In this document: positions 6,730 through 15,019 of the stretch, piece after piece
How the letters are laid out: each line of letters begins with the position of its first letter
Numbering within the stretch: position 1 is the stretch's first letter
Assembly (NCBI GenBank): GCA_017472255.1
Contig: JAFUQU010000011.1
Location: forward strand, 283,072 to 347,071
Origin: Clostridia bacterium
GTDB taxonomy: Bacteria > Bacillota > Clostridia > Oscillospirales > CAG-272
Reading direction: 5' to 3'
Length of the DNA: 64,000 bases
Notes under the pieces: model-generated
Databases searched by the model: none
Told to the model about the DNA's origin: nothing
The model's input: the letters and a program-made list of their open reading frames with translations, nothing else
Position numbers and translations under genes: made by a program

Positions 6730-8199
6730 ATGAAAAAATTACGCACTCTGTCCCTGATTCTCGCCACGCTGACCGCGGCTTCCGCCGTTTCCTGCGGCGA
6801 CAGCCAGACCGTCACGCCGTCGGGCGATACCACCGCATCGCCGTCGGGTGATACGACGCCCGCCGAAACCGAGCCTGCTTACGCCTACCCGTCGCTGAAC
6901 ATGAACGGCGAGAAGTTTACCATCCTCAACTCCACCACCACATGGGGCTTCTACACGAGCATCCACTTCGACGAAGCCACCGGCGAGGTGCTGGACGACG
7001 CGATTTACGACCGCAACCGCTTCGTCGAGGAAAAGTTCAACGTGGACATCGACGTGGTGGAGGAAAACCTCGATCAGGCGTACAAGTCGCTGAACTCGCT
7101 GATTATGGCGGGGGACGACGTGTATCAGGCGGCGTTCCTGAACAGCAACAGCATCGCGTCCATGATCACCGGCGGCTGCTTTGCCGACCTGTCGCAGATT
7201 TCCACTTTGCAGCTTGACGAGCCGTGGTGGGATCAGAACGTGCTGCGTGACGCCGCCATCGGACAGTCCGGCACCATCTTCGTCGCCGCTACCGACGTGT
7301 CCCTGATGGGCTTCGACGGCACTTACTGCACCTTCATCAACGAGGACATGATGGCTGACCTGAACGCCCAAATGCCTTACGAACTGGCGCGGGAGGGAAG
7401 CTGGACGCTGGACGAGCTGCACAAGCTGACCAAGCTGGGCGCGAACCTGAACGGCGCGTCCGACTACACATGGGACGCCGCCGGCTCTGCGACCTATGGC
7501 CTGATGAGCAACGCCACCTGTCCCATGGTGCTGCTGTTTGGTACGGGTGCGCGGCTTGTGGCAAACGGCGAAGACGGTCTGCCGGTCTACGCCTGCGAAA
7601 ACGAGCATTTCTACAACGCCGCTGAAAAGATCGCCGATCTGCTGTCCGCCGAGGGCGAATGGCTGCTTCTGAACAGCTCGGGCGCGAACCATTACGAAGC
7701 CGCCTTCAAGGCGGGCCGCTGCCTTGTCACCATCGCCGAGCTGAAGGCAAGCTCCAAATTCCGCGAGATGGACGATAACTTCGGCATCGTTCCCATCCCC
7801 AAGCTGGATGAGAGCCAGAGCGAGTATTACAACTACCGCACCGCTGTCAGCTCCTCTTTCTGCATCCCCGTGACCAGCGGCGACAGGGAATCCACCGGCA
7901 TCATCATGGACGCGCTCTCCTATCTGACTTACACCGACGTTATGCCGATCTACTACGGCGTGACCGTCTCCCAGAAGGGGCTTCGCAACGACGAATCCAT
8001 CGAAATGCTTGGCATCATCCGGGACAGCCGCATCTTCGACATTCCCAACTGCTACGGCTGGACGGAAGGCATTTACGGCAACATCCAGTCCCAGCTTGGC
8101 GGGGGCGATGGCGCGGTGGCGTCTACCGTGGCTTCCGGCAAGCAGGCGGTGCTCCAGCGGATTCAGAGCACCCTTGACCTGCTGGAAGAAAATTCGTGA
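6730..8199 (+). CDS. extracellular solute-binding lipoprotein (carbohydrate type)
   Basis: A 489-residue lipoprotein: signal peptide of 21 residues ending AVS-Cys22, then a low-complexity Thr/Pro/Ser linker (TPSGDTTASPSGDTTPAETEP), then a family 1-like solute-binding fold. Recognisable stretches are VLDDAIYDRNRFVEEKFNVDI, LDEPWWDQNVLRDA, INEDMMADLN, SWTLDELHKLTKLGANLNG, GIVPIPKLDESQ and a C-terminal IIRDSRIFDIP. AGGAGG precedes the ATG. Its close paralogue is encoded at 21607-23073, with identical motifs throughout. No permease or ATPase gene adjoins it, so it either feeds a transporter encoded elsewhere or serves as a surface glycan-binding protein. Sugar specificity cannot be read from the sequence. 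Confidence 0.88.
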   Translation: MKKLRTLSLILATLTAASAVSCGDSQTVTPSGDTTASPSGDTTPAETEPAYAYPSLNMNGEKFTILNSTTTWGFYTSIHFDEATGEVLDDAIYDRNRFVEEKFNVDIDVVEENLDQAYKSLNSLIMAGDDVYQAAFLNSNSIASMITGGCFADLSQISTLQLDEPWWDQNVLRDAAIGQSGTIFVAATDVSLMGFDGTYCTFINEDMMADLNAQMPYELAREGSWTLDELHKLTKLGANLNGASDYTWDAAGSATYGLMSNATCPMVLLFGTGARLVANGEDGLPVYACENEHFYNAAEKIADLLSAEGEWLLLNSSGANHYEAAFKAGRCLVTIAELKASSKFREMDDNFGIVPIPKLDESQSEYYNYRTAVSSSFCIPVTSGDRESTGIIMDALSYLTYTDVMPIYYGVTVSQKGLRNDESIEMLGIIRDSRIFDIPNCYGWTEGIYGNIQSQLGGGDGAVASTVASGKQAVLQRIQSTLDLLEENS

Positions 8200-8228
8200 A
8201 TGAATTCGGAATAAATTGTAAAATATTG

Positions 8229-8258
8229 CAGGAGAAGCGGTCGCTTCTCCTGTTTTTT
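8229..8258 (+). terminator. Rho-independent terminator
   Basis: CAGGAGAAGCG / CGCTTCTCCTG followed by seven T, after the first solute-binding protein gene. Confidence 0.85.
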
Positions 8259-8270
8259 TATCAATTGTAC

Positions 8271-8299
8271 TTGACAATCGACGTGCGTTATGCTATCAT
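8271..8299 (+). promoter_or_regulatory. promoter of the second solute-binding-like gene
   Basis: TTGACA (8271-8276), 17-nt spacer, TATCAT (8294-8299). It immediately follows the preceding terminator, so the next two genes form a separate unit. Confidence 0.7.
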
Positions 8300-8343
8300 A
8301 AAGACATGGGAGCATTCCCAAATCGAATTTATGAGGTGAAACC

Positions 8344-9630
8344 ATGAACAAAATCGGCATTCTACTGGTTATGATGATGCTTGCCAACACGGCGGCTGTC
8401 ACCATCGACGAAAACCTTCCCGAATACGACTACTCCGACCTGGACTGCCACGGCGCAACCTACACCGTCCTGCACGAACCTTCGGACAGCGACGCTTATA
8501 CGATGTTCCCCGAGGAGTGCAACGGCAATATCGTCAACGATTCCGCCTATGCGCGCAAAATCCGCACCGAGGAACAGCACAACGTGAAGATCGAAGCCTT
8601 CGTCACCGAGGACGCCAAGCGCATGACCCAGAACGCGGTGCTTGCCGCCGACGACTGCTTTGAAATCGCGTCCCTGTCCGTGACCGAGCTGACCCCGCTG
8701 GCGATAAGCGGCTTCTTCTACGACCTGAACAAGGTCGAGGATCTCCAGCTCGATCAGCCCTGGTGGAATCAGTCCATCAACGAAAGCCTGTCCATCGGCG
8801 ATGAGGGCTATCTCTTCGCTGCGGCGGCGGACGTTTCGTTCACCTCCTTCGATGAGGTAAGCTGCGTCTACTTCAACCGGGAAGCGCTGGGCGACAGCCT
8901 GTACCAAACGGTGCGCGAGGGCAACTGGACGCTGGATAAGCTGCTTGCGCTGGCTAAGGACGGCTCCATCGATTTGAACGGCTCCGCCGACGCAGCCGCG
9001 CTGCTTGCAGGTGCGGGCGAATCCTTCCTCGCGGAGGATGCGGAGGGCAATATCAGCCTGAACAAGAACGATTCCCGCCTTTACGACGTGGTTGACAAGC
9101 TGACCGCCGTCTGGTCGAAGAAGGCTGCGGAGGATTCCGACGCGTTGTTCGCCGTCGCCACCGTGGGCGATTCCGCCGATTACGGCGAAGGCTGGGGCGT
9201 TCTGCCGATGCCCAAGTACGACCGCAGGGACGATTACACGTCGCTGGTGACGAATCACTTTGAGATGCTGGTCATGCCGATTTTCATCCGCGATTCGAAG
9301 CTGGAAATGGTCGGCACCGTCACCGACGCGCTGGCTTACAACAGCACGAAGTACGGGCTGGAAATGCAGTATTATGAAGCGGAAAAAGACCTGTCCTCGC
9401 CTTATGCGGCGCTTAAAAAGGACAGCGACAATATGCAGATGCTGAGGCTCATCCGCGACTCCCGCACGCTGGATACCGGCATTGCCTACGGCATGACGAA
9501 CCGCCTGACGGCGGCGCTTCCGCAAATTCTTGAGACTGGCAGCCTTGCTTCCTCCATCGCAGCGAACGAACAGGTTATTCAAAAGACAATTGATTATACA
9601 TTAGAAGCTGTTGACGAGCTTGACCGATGA
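8344..9630 (+). CDS. divergent secreted solute-binding-like protein without lipobox
   Basis: A 428-residue relative of the preceding protein. It keeps the ladder of family motifs in order (VNDSAYARKIRTEEQHNVKI, LQLDQPWWNQSINESL, NREALGDSL, NWTLDKLLALAKDGSIDLNG, WGVLPMPKYDRRDD, LRLIRDSRTLDTG) but lacks the lipobox Cys and the Thr/Pro linker: the N-terminal hydrophobic segment (MNKIGILLVMMMLANTAAV) leads straight into the fold. It would be secreted or membrane-tethered rather than lipid-anchored. The middle is shortened, removing about 60 residues compared with its neighbour. It overlaps the following gene by 4 nt. It may be a degenerating paralogue or a specialised accessory protein. Confidence 0.75.
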   Translation: MNKIGILLVMMMLANTAAVTIDENLPEYDYSDLDCHGATYTVLHEPSDSDAYTMFPEECNGNIVNDSAYARKIRTEEQHNVKIEAFVTEDAKRMTQNAVLAADDCFEIASLSVTELTPLAISGFFYDLNKVEDLQLDQPWWNQSINESLSIGDEGYLFAAAADVSFTSFDEVSCVYFNREALGDSLYQTVREGNWTLDKLLALAKDGSIDLNGSADAAALLAGAGESFLAEDAEGNISLNKNDSRLYDVVDKLTAVWSKKAAEDSDALFAVATVGDSADYGEGWGVLPMPKYDRRDDYTSLVTNHFEMLVMPIFIRDSKLEMVGTVTDALAYNSTKYGLEMQYYEAEKDLSSPYAALKKDSDNMQMLRLIRDSRTLDTGIAYGMTNRLTAALPQILETGSLASSIAANEQVIQKTIDYTLEAVDELDR

Positions 9631-10616
9631 GGGCGCATAGCGGCATCCTGTTTCTGCTGGCGGTGCTGGCCGGGACGATTCCCGGCAGCGCCGCTTCGCT
9701 GGAAGCGGGTATGCAGGAACCATTCGTCATTCTCCACGAACCGATTTCCGACGATCTGACCCTCGCGCCGGATGAGCTGACCGGCTCCAGGCTGAACGAT
9801 TTGACCTATAAGCGCAATCGGCAGGTTGAGCTTCAATGCGGCGTGGAAATCGCTGCCATTCCGGCGGTCAACGTGGAATGGCGGCTGACCCAGGCGGCGC
9901 TGTCCGGGGATATGGAATACGATCTGGTGTCCGTTCCAGCGGGAACGGCGAAGCGGCTGGAGGAGCAGGGCAGTCTGCAAATTCTCCGTGATATCGACAC
10001 GCTGTATCTTTCCCCGGCTTTTTTGGACACGTCGCCCTGCCTTTATGCGAACGGCGGTTATTACGGCGATACGCTGCAAAATCTGGCGCTGTCAGGCGAA
10101 TGGACGCGGGAAGCGTTCCTGCGCATTTCGAAGGAAGCGCAGAACGAGGACGTGCCCGTGCTGGTTCGCGACGCGGATTTCACGCATTCGGGTGAGCAGA
10201 CCCTCGACACCGAGGGCGAAAGCCTGGTGTCCCAATTCCTCGACAATATTTACGACGCCCTCAACGACATTCTGCCCTTTGAAACCCGCCCGCGTTATCT
10301 GAGCGGCAGCAGCGTCGCGCCGCATTTCATCGAATCGACGGTGGGAAGCTCGCTCACTTACGATGCGCTGGGCTATCGCATTCTGCCGATGCCCATGGAG
10401 GGTGACAGCTATGTGACGCCCGTCGGCGAGGACTGCCATCTGCTGGCGGTTCCGATCGGCGCGGGTACGGCGAAATCCGTCGAAGTGGCGTCCGCGCTTG
10501 CCTATCACAGCGCCGCGTCCATGGCGGACAGCTACTATGAGTATCGTTCCAACAGCGACGCCGTCTCCGAAGCCGTCATGCGGCTGATTCATGAATCGCG
10601 CGAAAGAATTGATTGA
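9627..10616 (+). CDS. shortened solute-binding-like protein, third tandem copy
   Basis: A 329-residue protein starting inside the stop codon of its neighbour (ATGA overlap), so translation is probably coupled. It has a signal peptide (cleavage likely after GSAAS) and no lipobox. Family landmarks remain but are eroded: RLNDLTYKRNRQVELQCGVEI, SGEWTREAFLRISKEA, YRILPMPMEGDSY and RLIHESRERID at the very C-terminus, where the family motif is I/L-I-R-D-S-R. The PWW motif and much of the second lobe are gone. It is either an accessory protein of the pair or a decaying copy; the intact frame and good start argue that it is still expressed. Confidence 0.7.
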   Translation: MRAHSGILFLLAVLAGTIPGSAASLEAGMQEPFVILHEPISDDLTLAPDELTGSRLNDLTYKRNRQVELQCGVEIAAIPAVNVEWRLTQAALSGDMEYDLVSVPAGTAKRLEEQGSLQILRDIDTLYLSPAFLDTSPCLYANGGYYGDTLQNLALSGEWTREAFLRISKEAQNEDVPVLVRDADFTHSGEQTLDTEGESLVSQFLDNIYDALNDILPFETRPRYLSGSSVAPHFIESTVGSSLTYDALGYRILPMPMEGDSYVTPVGEDCHLLAVPIGAGTAKSVEVASALAYHSAASMADSYYEYRSNSDAVSEAVMRLIHESRERID

Positions 10617-10619
10617 CGC

Positions 10620-10648
10620 TTGACTTTCCTGACTTTTTGTGGTATACT
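10620..10648 (+). promoter_or_regulatory. promoter of the ABC importer operon
   Basis: TTGACT (10620-10625), 17-nt spacer, TATACT (10643-10648). Confidence 0.8.
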
Positions 10649-10651
10649 AAT

Positions 10652-10673
10652 ACACGATGCAGCTGCATCGTGT
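10652..10673. promoter_or_regulatory. perfect 22-bp palindrome at the transcript start (candidate operator)
   Basis: ACACGATGCAG followed directly by its reverse complement CTGCATCGTGT, beginning four bases after the -10 box. A gapless palindrome at +1 is typical of a repressor operator and would sit in the initially transcribed region; no regulator gene is adjacent. Confidence 0.6.
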
Positions 10674-10703
10674 GTGATCACATCAGGAAGGAAGTCATTC
10701 TAA

Positions 10704-11666
10704 ATGAAAATCAAACGCATTCTCGCCGTCATTTTGACGGCTGTTCTGGCACTTACCGCAGTCTCCTGCGGAAGCGCCGCTCCCGCCGATATCAACGTGG
10801 CGGTCATCAAAGGTCCCACAGGCGTCGGCATGGCGTCGCTGATGGACAAAAACGCCAAAGGCGAAGCCGCGAACAATTATACCTTCACGCTGGCGTCCGC
10901 GCCCGATGAGGTGGTCGCTAAGTTCGCCACCGAAATCGACATCGCCGCTGTTCCCACCAATCTGGCGGCCACCCTTTACAAGAAAATGGGCGGCAACGTG
11001 CGGATTTTGGCGGTGAATACGCTGGGCGTGCTGTCGATGCTGGAGAACGGCGAGTCCGTGAAAACCGTAGCCGACCTGAAGGGTAAAACCATCTACACCA
11101 GCGGTCAGGGCGCGAACCCCGAGTATATCCTCCGCTACGTGCTGGAGGGCAACGGCATTGACCCCGATAAGGACGTGACCATCGAATTCGTCGGCACCAA
11201 CGACGAGCTGGTCGCTGCCCTCGTTTCGGGCAAGGCGCAGATCGCCATGGTTCCCGAACCCGCCGCCACCACCGTTATGACTAAGGTGGAAACCCTCCGC
11301 CGGGCGTTTGACATGACCGACGAGTGGGACAAGATTTCCGATCAGCCGCTGATGATGGGCTGTGTCATCGCCCGCGCCGATTTCCTCGAAGCCAACGAGG
11401 GCGCGGTGAAGAATTTTCTCAAGGAATATGAGGAATCCATCGCCGTCTGCGAGGACGTGGAAACGGCGGCAAAGCTTTGCGAGGAGCAGGGAATTATCCC
11501 CAGCGCAGCGGTGGCCGCCAAGGCAATCCCCGGCTGCAACGTGACCTACGTGGCAGGCAAAACGATGAAGGAAGCCCTCGCCGCCTACTATCAGGTGCTG
11601 TTCGACGGCAATCCCGCGTCCATCGGCGGAGAAATCCCGGATGATGCCTTCTACTACCTCGGTTGA
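10704..11666 (+). CDS. ABC importer substrate-binding lipoprotein (nitrate/sulfonate/taurine or NMT1/THI5 type)
   Basis: A 320-residue lipoprotein with a signal peptide ending TAVS-Cys22. The body matches the SsuA/TauA/NMT1-like group: DINVAVIKGPTGVGMASLM, the DIAAVPTNLAATLYKK ligand-pocket stretch, LKGKTIYTSGQGANPEY, VSGKAQIAMVPEPAAT and a C-terminal helical lobe. It delivers a small ligand (sulfonate, taurine, thiamine precursor or similar) to the permease encoded next. The permease gene begins inside its last 26 nt. No riboswitch is evident in the 55-nt leader, which instead holds a palindrome. The ligand cannot be decided from the sequence. Confidence 0.88.
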   Translation: MKIKRILAVILTAVLALTAVSCGSAAPADINVAVIKGPTGVGMASLMDKNAKGEAANNYTFTLASAPDEVVAKFATEIDIAAVPTNLAATLYKKMGGNVRILAVNTLGVLSMLENGESVKTVADLKGKTIYTSGQGANPEYILRYVLEGNGIDPDKDVTIEFVGTNDELVAALVSGKAQIAMVPEPAATTVMTKVETLRRAFDMTDEWDKISDQPLMMGCVIARADFLEANEGAVKNFLKEYEESIAVCEDVETAAKLCEEQGIIPSAAVAAKAIPGCNVTYVAGKTMKEALAAYYQVLFDGNPASIGGEIPDDAFYYLG

Positions 11667-12435
11667 GCAAAGAAAAAATACGCGAAGCCCCCTGCGCCGT
11701 CTGGCATGGGGGCTTGGCGTGTTTGTGTTCTGGCTGACGCTTTGGCAGCTGCTGTCCATGCTGGTGGGGCAGGAGCTTCTGCTCCCGCCGCCGCTTCTGG
11801 TGGCGAAAACCTGGCTTATGCTGGCGGGAACGGCGGCGTTCTGGCAGGCGGCGGGGCTGTCTCTGCTGCGGGTGCTGGCAGGCTTCGCGGCGGGAACGAT
11901 AATCGGCGCCCTCTGTGCCTTTGGCACCCACTACAGCCAGATTTTGTACGCGCTGCTGACGCCGATTCTGCGGATGATTCGCGCGGTGCCGGTGGCGTCG
12001 TTCATCATTCTGGCGCTGGTTTGGGTGCGCACCGAAGCGCTGCCCAGCTTCATCTCGGCGGCGATGGCGATTCCCATGGTCTGGCAGAGCGTGTCGGGCG
12101 CGCTGGAATCGGGCGTGAGCCGTGAACTGCTGGAAATGGCGGCGGTCTACGGCTTCACGAAAAAGAAAACCTTCCTCGCGGTGGTTCTGCCGTCGATCTG
12201 GCCGACGTTTCTGTCGGGCGCGGTGTCGGCGCTGGGATTCGCGTGGAAGTCGGGCATCGCGGCGGAGGTTATCTGCCAGCCCAAGCTGTCCATCGGACGG
12301 CAGCTGCAATCGGCGAAGGTTTATCTGGAGACGCCGCAGGTGTTCGCGTGGACAGCCACCGTCTGCCTGCTGTCAATGGGGATTGAATGGCTGCTTGCGC
12401 GTGCGGTGAAGAAAGGCGGGCGGAATGGACGATAA
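11641..12435 (+). CDS. ABC importer permease, SsuC/TauC-like
   Basis: A 264-residue inner-membrane permease with about six helices. Typical BPD_transp_1 features are LWQLLSMLVGQELLLPPP near the N-terminus, FAAGTIIGALCA, LTPILRMIRAVPVASFIILALVW, and the coupling (EAA-like) segment ELLEMAAVYGFTKKKTFLAVVLPSIWP, with GFAWKSGIAAEVI following. It overlaps both the binding-protein gene (26 nt) and the ATPase gene (11 nt), a tightly coupled operon. The partner ATPase would dock at the EAA loop at about residues 160-180. Confidence 0.88.
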   Translation: MMPSTTSVEQRKNTRSPLRRLAWGLGVFVFWLTLWQLLSMLVGQELLLPPPLLVAKTWLMLAGTAAFWQAAGLSLLRVLAGFAAGTIIGALCAFGTHYSQILYALLTPILRMIRAVPVASFIILALVWVRTEALPSFISAAMAIPMVWQSVSGALESGVSRELLEMAAVYGFTKKKTFLAVVLPSIWPTFLSGAVSALGFAWKSGIAAEVICQPKLSIGRQLQSAKVYLETPQVFAWTATVCLLSMGIEWLLARAVKKGGRNGR

Positions 12436-13018
12436 TATAATAATGAAGATAAATGCTCTTTCCTTCGCCTACGACGGACCGCTGATCGAAGGTTTTTCGC
12501 TGACGCTTCACGAGGGCGAACGGGTCTGCCTGTCCGCGGCGTCGGGCAAGGGCAAGACGACGCTGCTTCGGCTGATTGCCGGGCTGGAGCGTCCCTCCGG
12601 CGGGGGGATTGCACTTTGCGGGTCGGTGCGCTATCTTTTTCAGGAGGATCGGCTGCTGCCGTGGTTTACCTTGGAAAAAAATCTGACGCTGGTCGGCGCG
12701 GCGCCGGAACAGGCGAGGGAAGTCCTCGCGGACGTTGGGTTGGAAGGATGGGCGGGCGCTTATCCGGACGAGCTGAGCGGCGGCATGAAGCGTCGTGCGG
12801 CGATTGCGCGGCTGATCTGTCTGCCGCGCGTTGAGCGGGAGCTGCTCCTGCTGGACGAACCCTTCAATGGCATTGACGCGGCGACGCTGGATTTGGTGCA
12901 GGAAGCGCTGGAGCGGCGATTTTCCGGCGCGGCGTGGCTGATGGTGACGCATAAAAAAGAGGAAGCGGCGCGGTTCGGCGCGCGGGTAATGGACGCGAAA
13001 TTTTTGCCCGGCGATTGA
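12425..13018 (+). CDS. ABC importer ATP-binding protein, short SsuB-like
   Basis: A 197-residue ATPase, about 50 residues shorter than usual SsuB/TauB proteins. Signature DELSGGMKRRAAIARLI, Walker B LLLLDEPFNGID and switch His in MVTHKKEEA are intact. The Walker A is unusual: CLSAASGKGKTTLL, where the consensus first Gly is Ser/Ala although G-K-T-T remains. The Q-loop is in YLFQEDRLLPWF. It energises the permease encoded upstream with 11-nt overlap. The shortening removes most of the C-terminal region, leaving a minimal nucleotide-binding domain. Confidence 0.87.
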   Translation: MDDNIIMKINALSFAYDGPLIEGFSLTLHEGERVCLSAASGKGKTTLLRLIAGLERPSGGGIALCGSVRYLFQEDRLLPWFTLEKNLTLVGAAPEQAREVLADVGLEGWAGAYPDELSGGMKRRAAIARLICLPRVERELLLLDEPFNGIDAATLDLVQEALERRFSGAAWLMVTHKKEEAARFGARVMDAKFLPGD

Positions 13019-13108
13019 GCAACAGGGGTCAAAACGCGAGATATCGGGCGATTTCGCGAGGTTTTGCTAAGCTAAATTAAATTTTTGAAGATTTTTTCTC
13101 GAAACCCC

Positions 13109-13137
13109 TTGACAAAGCGTGCGGGGTGTGGTATAAT
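13109..13137 (+). promoter_or_regulatory. rplM-rpsI promoter
   Basis: TTGACA (13109-13114), 17-nt spacer, TATAAT (13132-13137). Confidence 0.9.
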
Positions 13138-13143
13138 ATTGCA

Positions 13144-13200
13144 CGTTGAGAAAAGATTTTTATGGGACTCCCATGAGGCTTGCAAGCCTATGTTCCCTTA
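13144..13200 (+). ncRNA. candidate L13 autoregulatory leader
   Basis: The 5' leader of rplM folds into ATGGG/CCCAT (13162-13166 with 13170-13174) and a perfect AGGCTTG/CAAGCCT stem (13176-13189), and GGGA at 13164-13167 can instead pair with TTCCC at 13193-13197. Position and layout suit the L13_leader family known from Bacillota, in which L13 binds its own mRNA. Assignment rests on context and is not confirmed by a model. Confidence 0.55.
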
Positions 13201-13236
13201 AATGTCAAATTAAAGTATATCACGGAGGAATTAGCA

Positions 13237-13668
13237 ATGTCCACATACATGGCTAAAAAAGAAACCCTCGAGCGTAAATGGTACGTGATCGACGCGGCTG
13301 ACAAGCCCCTCGGCAAGACCGCCGTTCTGGCCGCTACCATCCTCAGAGGTAAGCACAGACCCGAATTCACCCCCAACGTTGACTGCGGCGAATTCGTCAT
13401 CATCATCAACGCTTCCAAGGCAGTTCTCACCGGCAAGAAGCTGGATCAGAAGTTCTACCGCCGCCATTCCGGTTACATCGGCGGTCTCAAGGAGACCAGC
13501 TATCGTACCCTGATGGCAACCAAGCCCGAGCTGGCTATGCAGCTGGCTGTTAAGGGTATGCTTGCGAAGAACACCCTCGGCGACGCACAGATCGCACGTC
13601 TGAAGGTTTACGCAGGTTCCGAGCACAAGCAGCAGGCTCAGAAGCCCGTGGCTTATCCGGCTGAATGA
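13237..13668 (+). CDS. rplM: 50S ribosomal protein L13
   Basis: A 143-residue L13. Diagnostic are [40 protein letters not shown], the YRHSGY-equivalent [14 protein letters not shown] and the C-terminal [16 protein letters not shown]. The ATG at 13237 is preceded by GGAGG; upstream in-frame codons lie in the leader RNA. It is cotranscribed with rpsI 21 nt downstream, the usual pairing. Confidence 0.97.
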   Translation: MSTYMAKKETLERKWYVIDAADKPLGKTAVLAATILRGKHRPEFTPNVDCGEFVIIINASKAVLTGKKLDQKFYRRHSGYIGGLKETSYRTLMATKPELAMQLAVKGMLAKNTLGDAQIARLKVYAGSEHKQQAQKPVAYPAE

Positions 13669-13689
13669 ACACGAAAGGAAGAGTAAGAT

Positions 13690-14091
13690 ATGTATACAAG
13701 TGCTAAGCCGTACTTCTATGGTACCGGCAGAAGAAAGAAATCCATCGCGCGCGTTCGCATCGTTCCCGGCACCGGCGCTATCACCGTCAACGGCAAGAAT
13801 GTTGACGAGTACTTCGGTCTCGAGACTCTGAAGCTCATCATCAATCAGCCCTTTGGCGTAACCGCTACCGAGGGCAAGTTCGACATCATCGCCAACGTTA
13901 AGGGCGGCGGTCTTTCCGGTCAGGCAGGCGCTATCCGCCACGGTCTGTCCCGCGCTCTGCTTCAGGCTGACGAAACCTATCGTCCCGCTCTGAAGAAGGC
14001 TGGCTTCCTCACTCGTGACCCGAGAATGAAGGAAAGAAAGAAGTACGGTCTGAAGGCCGCACGTCGCGCAAGCCAGTTCTCCAAGAGATAA
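13690..14091 (+). CDS. rpsI: 30S ribosomal protein S9
   Basis: A 133-residue S9 with [16 protein letters not shown] at the N-terminus, [19 protein letters not shown] in the centre and the basic C-terminal tail ending QFSKR, which reaches the ribosomal P site in known structures. Second gene of the rplM-rpsI operon, closed by a strong terminator. Confidence 0.97.
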   Translation: MYTSAKPYFYGTGRRKKSIARVRIVPGTGAITVNGKNVDEYFGLETLKLIINQPFGVTATEGKFDIIANVKGGGLSGQAGAIRHGLSRALLQADETYRPALKKAGFLTRDPRMKERKKYGLKAARRASQFSKR

Positions 14092-14113
14092 GTCACGCGC
14101 ATACCAAAATCGC

Positions 14114-14145
14114 AAACGCGGTGGAGCTTTCCACCGCGTTTTTGA
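14114..14145 (+). terminator. rplM-rpsI terminator
   Basis: AAACGCGGTGG / CCACCGCGTTT around a 6-nt loop, with the T-run directly attached. Confidence 0.9.
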
Positions 14146-14152
14146 TATAATA

Positions 14153-14181
14153 TTGACAAAAGACGGTTTTCATGATAAAAT
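14153..14181 (+). promoter_or_regulatory. promoter of the toxin-antitoxin pair
   Basis: TTGACA (14153-14158), 17-nt spacer, TAAAAT (14176-14181), 20 nt before the antitoxin start. Confidence 0.7.
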
Positions 14182-14200
14182 AATAGCAGGAGGTGTTTTT

Positions 14201-14470
14201 ATGATGAACCAGATAAGACAAACTTCTGAGTTGAAGGATAACCTGCTCCAGCTCACAAAGATTGCTGAGGAAACGTCCGAGCCGCTTTTCTTTCGTGAGG
14301 CTGGCTATGCAGACATGGTTTTACTGAGCCGTCAGGCTTTTGAAAAACTATTATTTGACAACGAAGTGTATTTCAAGCTGCTGGAAGCGGAGCGGGATGA
14401 GGAATTGTCAGATACGACATATACAAAGGAAGAAATTCTGAACGATATTGATAACGCCTTGATGGAATGA
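14201..14470 (+). CDS. type II antitoxin, Phd/YefM-like
   Basis: An 89-residue protein. MNQIRQTSELKDNLLQLTKIAEETSEPLFF is the DNA-binding Phd/YefM-type half, and the acidic C-terminal half (EAERDEELSDTTYTKEEILNDID) is the toxin-binding tail. AGGAGG lies before the ATG at 14201; the next codon is also ATG. Followed after 4 nt by the toxin gene. The antitoxin alone or with toxin normally represses the promoter of the pair. Confidence 0.85.
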   Translation: MMNQIRQTSELKDNLLQLTKIAEETSEPLFFREAGYADMVLLSRQAFEKLLFDNEVYFKLLEAERDEELSDTTYTKEEILNDIDNALME

Positions 14471-14474
14471 CAAA

Positions 14475-14783
14475 ATGTACAATATTCTATATCTGAAAAC
14501 GGCGCGTCAGGATATGATAGACATTGCTCGTTATATTCAAACCGAATTGGATAATCCGTTGGCTGCAAAGAAATTGATTGAAAAAATTATGGATGCAATT
14601 GATGGGTTGTCCGAATTCCCGTTTGCTTACCCCGTATACCCTTCAACACGGAAACTTAAAAACGAGTACAGGAAACGAACTGTCGATAACTACATCGTAT
14701 TTTATTATATTGACAAGGATAAAATGACTGTAAAAATTTCACGCGTCATTTACGCAAAAAGAGATATAACCAAATTGCTATAA
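14475..14783 (+). CDS. type II toxin, RelE/ParE family
   Basis: A 102-residue RelE/ParE-superfamily toxin: YNILYLKTARQDMIDIARYIQTELDNPLAA is the N-terminal strand-helix-helix, and NEYRKRTVDNYIVFYYIDK followed by ISRVIYAKRDI is the C-terminal sheet carrying basic residues. RelE members cleave ribosome-bound mRNA while ParE members poison gyrase; the helix spacing is closer to ParE-like proteins, but I would not decide. Forms an operon with the antitoxin 4 nt upstream. Confidence 0.87.
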   Translation: MYNILYLKTARQDMIDIARYIQTELDNPLAAKKLIEKIMDAIDGLSEFPFAYPVYPSTRKLKNEYRKRTVDNYIVFYYIDKDKMTVKISRVIYAKRDITKLL

Positions 14784-14821
14784 CTGTAAAAATGAGAGCT
14801 ATGCTTCCAAAGGAGCCGCCC

Positions 14822-15019
14822 ATGCCTGAGAAAAAGCAAATCAAACGTCTCGCCCAGTCCTGCGAAACCTGCGAGTTTTACGACTGGGACGACGATATGC
14901 AGGAGAACGTCTGCATCGCCAATCTGGACGAGGACGAATATTACCGTATGATGTCCAGCCCGCGCTGCCCGTTCTACAAATATTACAACGAATACAAGAG
15001 CGTCCAAAAGCAGAATTAA
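14822..15019 (+). CDS. DUF6472 family small Cys-rich protein
   Basis: A 65-residue protein with the pattern CETCEFYDWDDDMQENVC...LDEDEYYRMMSSPRCPFYKYYNEY: four conserved Cys (two in a CxxC, then one and one) around acidic/aromatic residues, probably a metal-binding knuckle. This matches the DUF6472 family of Clostridia, function unknown. AAGGAG precedes the ATG at 14822. The stop codon abuts the ACGAAA palindrome of the next promoter. Confidence 0.75.
   Translation: MPEKKQIKRLAQSCETCEFYDWDDDMQENVCIANLDEDEYYRMMSSPRCPFYKYYNEYKSVQKQN

Noticed and set aside
10617..10703. TPP or SAM riboswitch ahead of the ABC importer
   Set aside because: The leader is only about 50 nt and holds just the palindrome; none of the conserved riboswitch segments is present.
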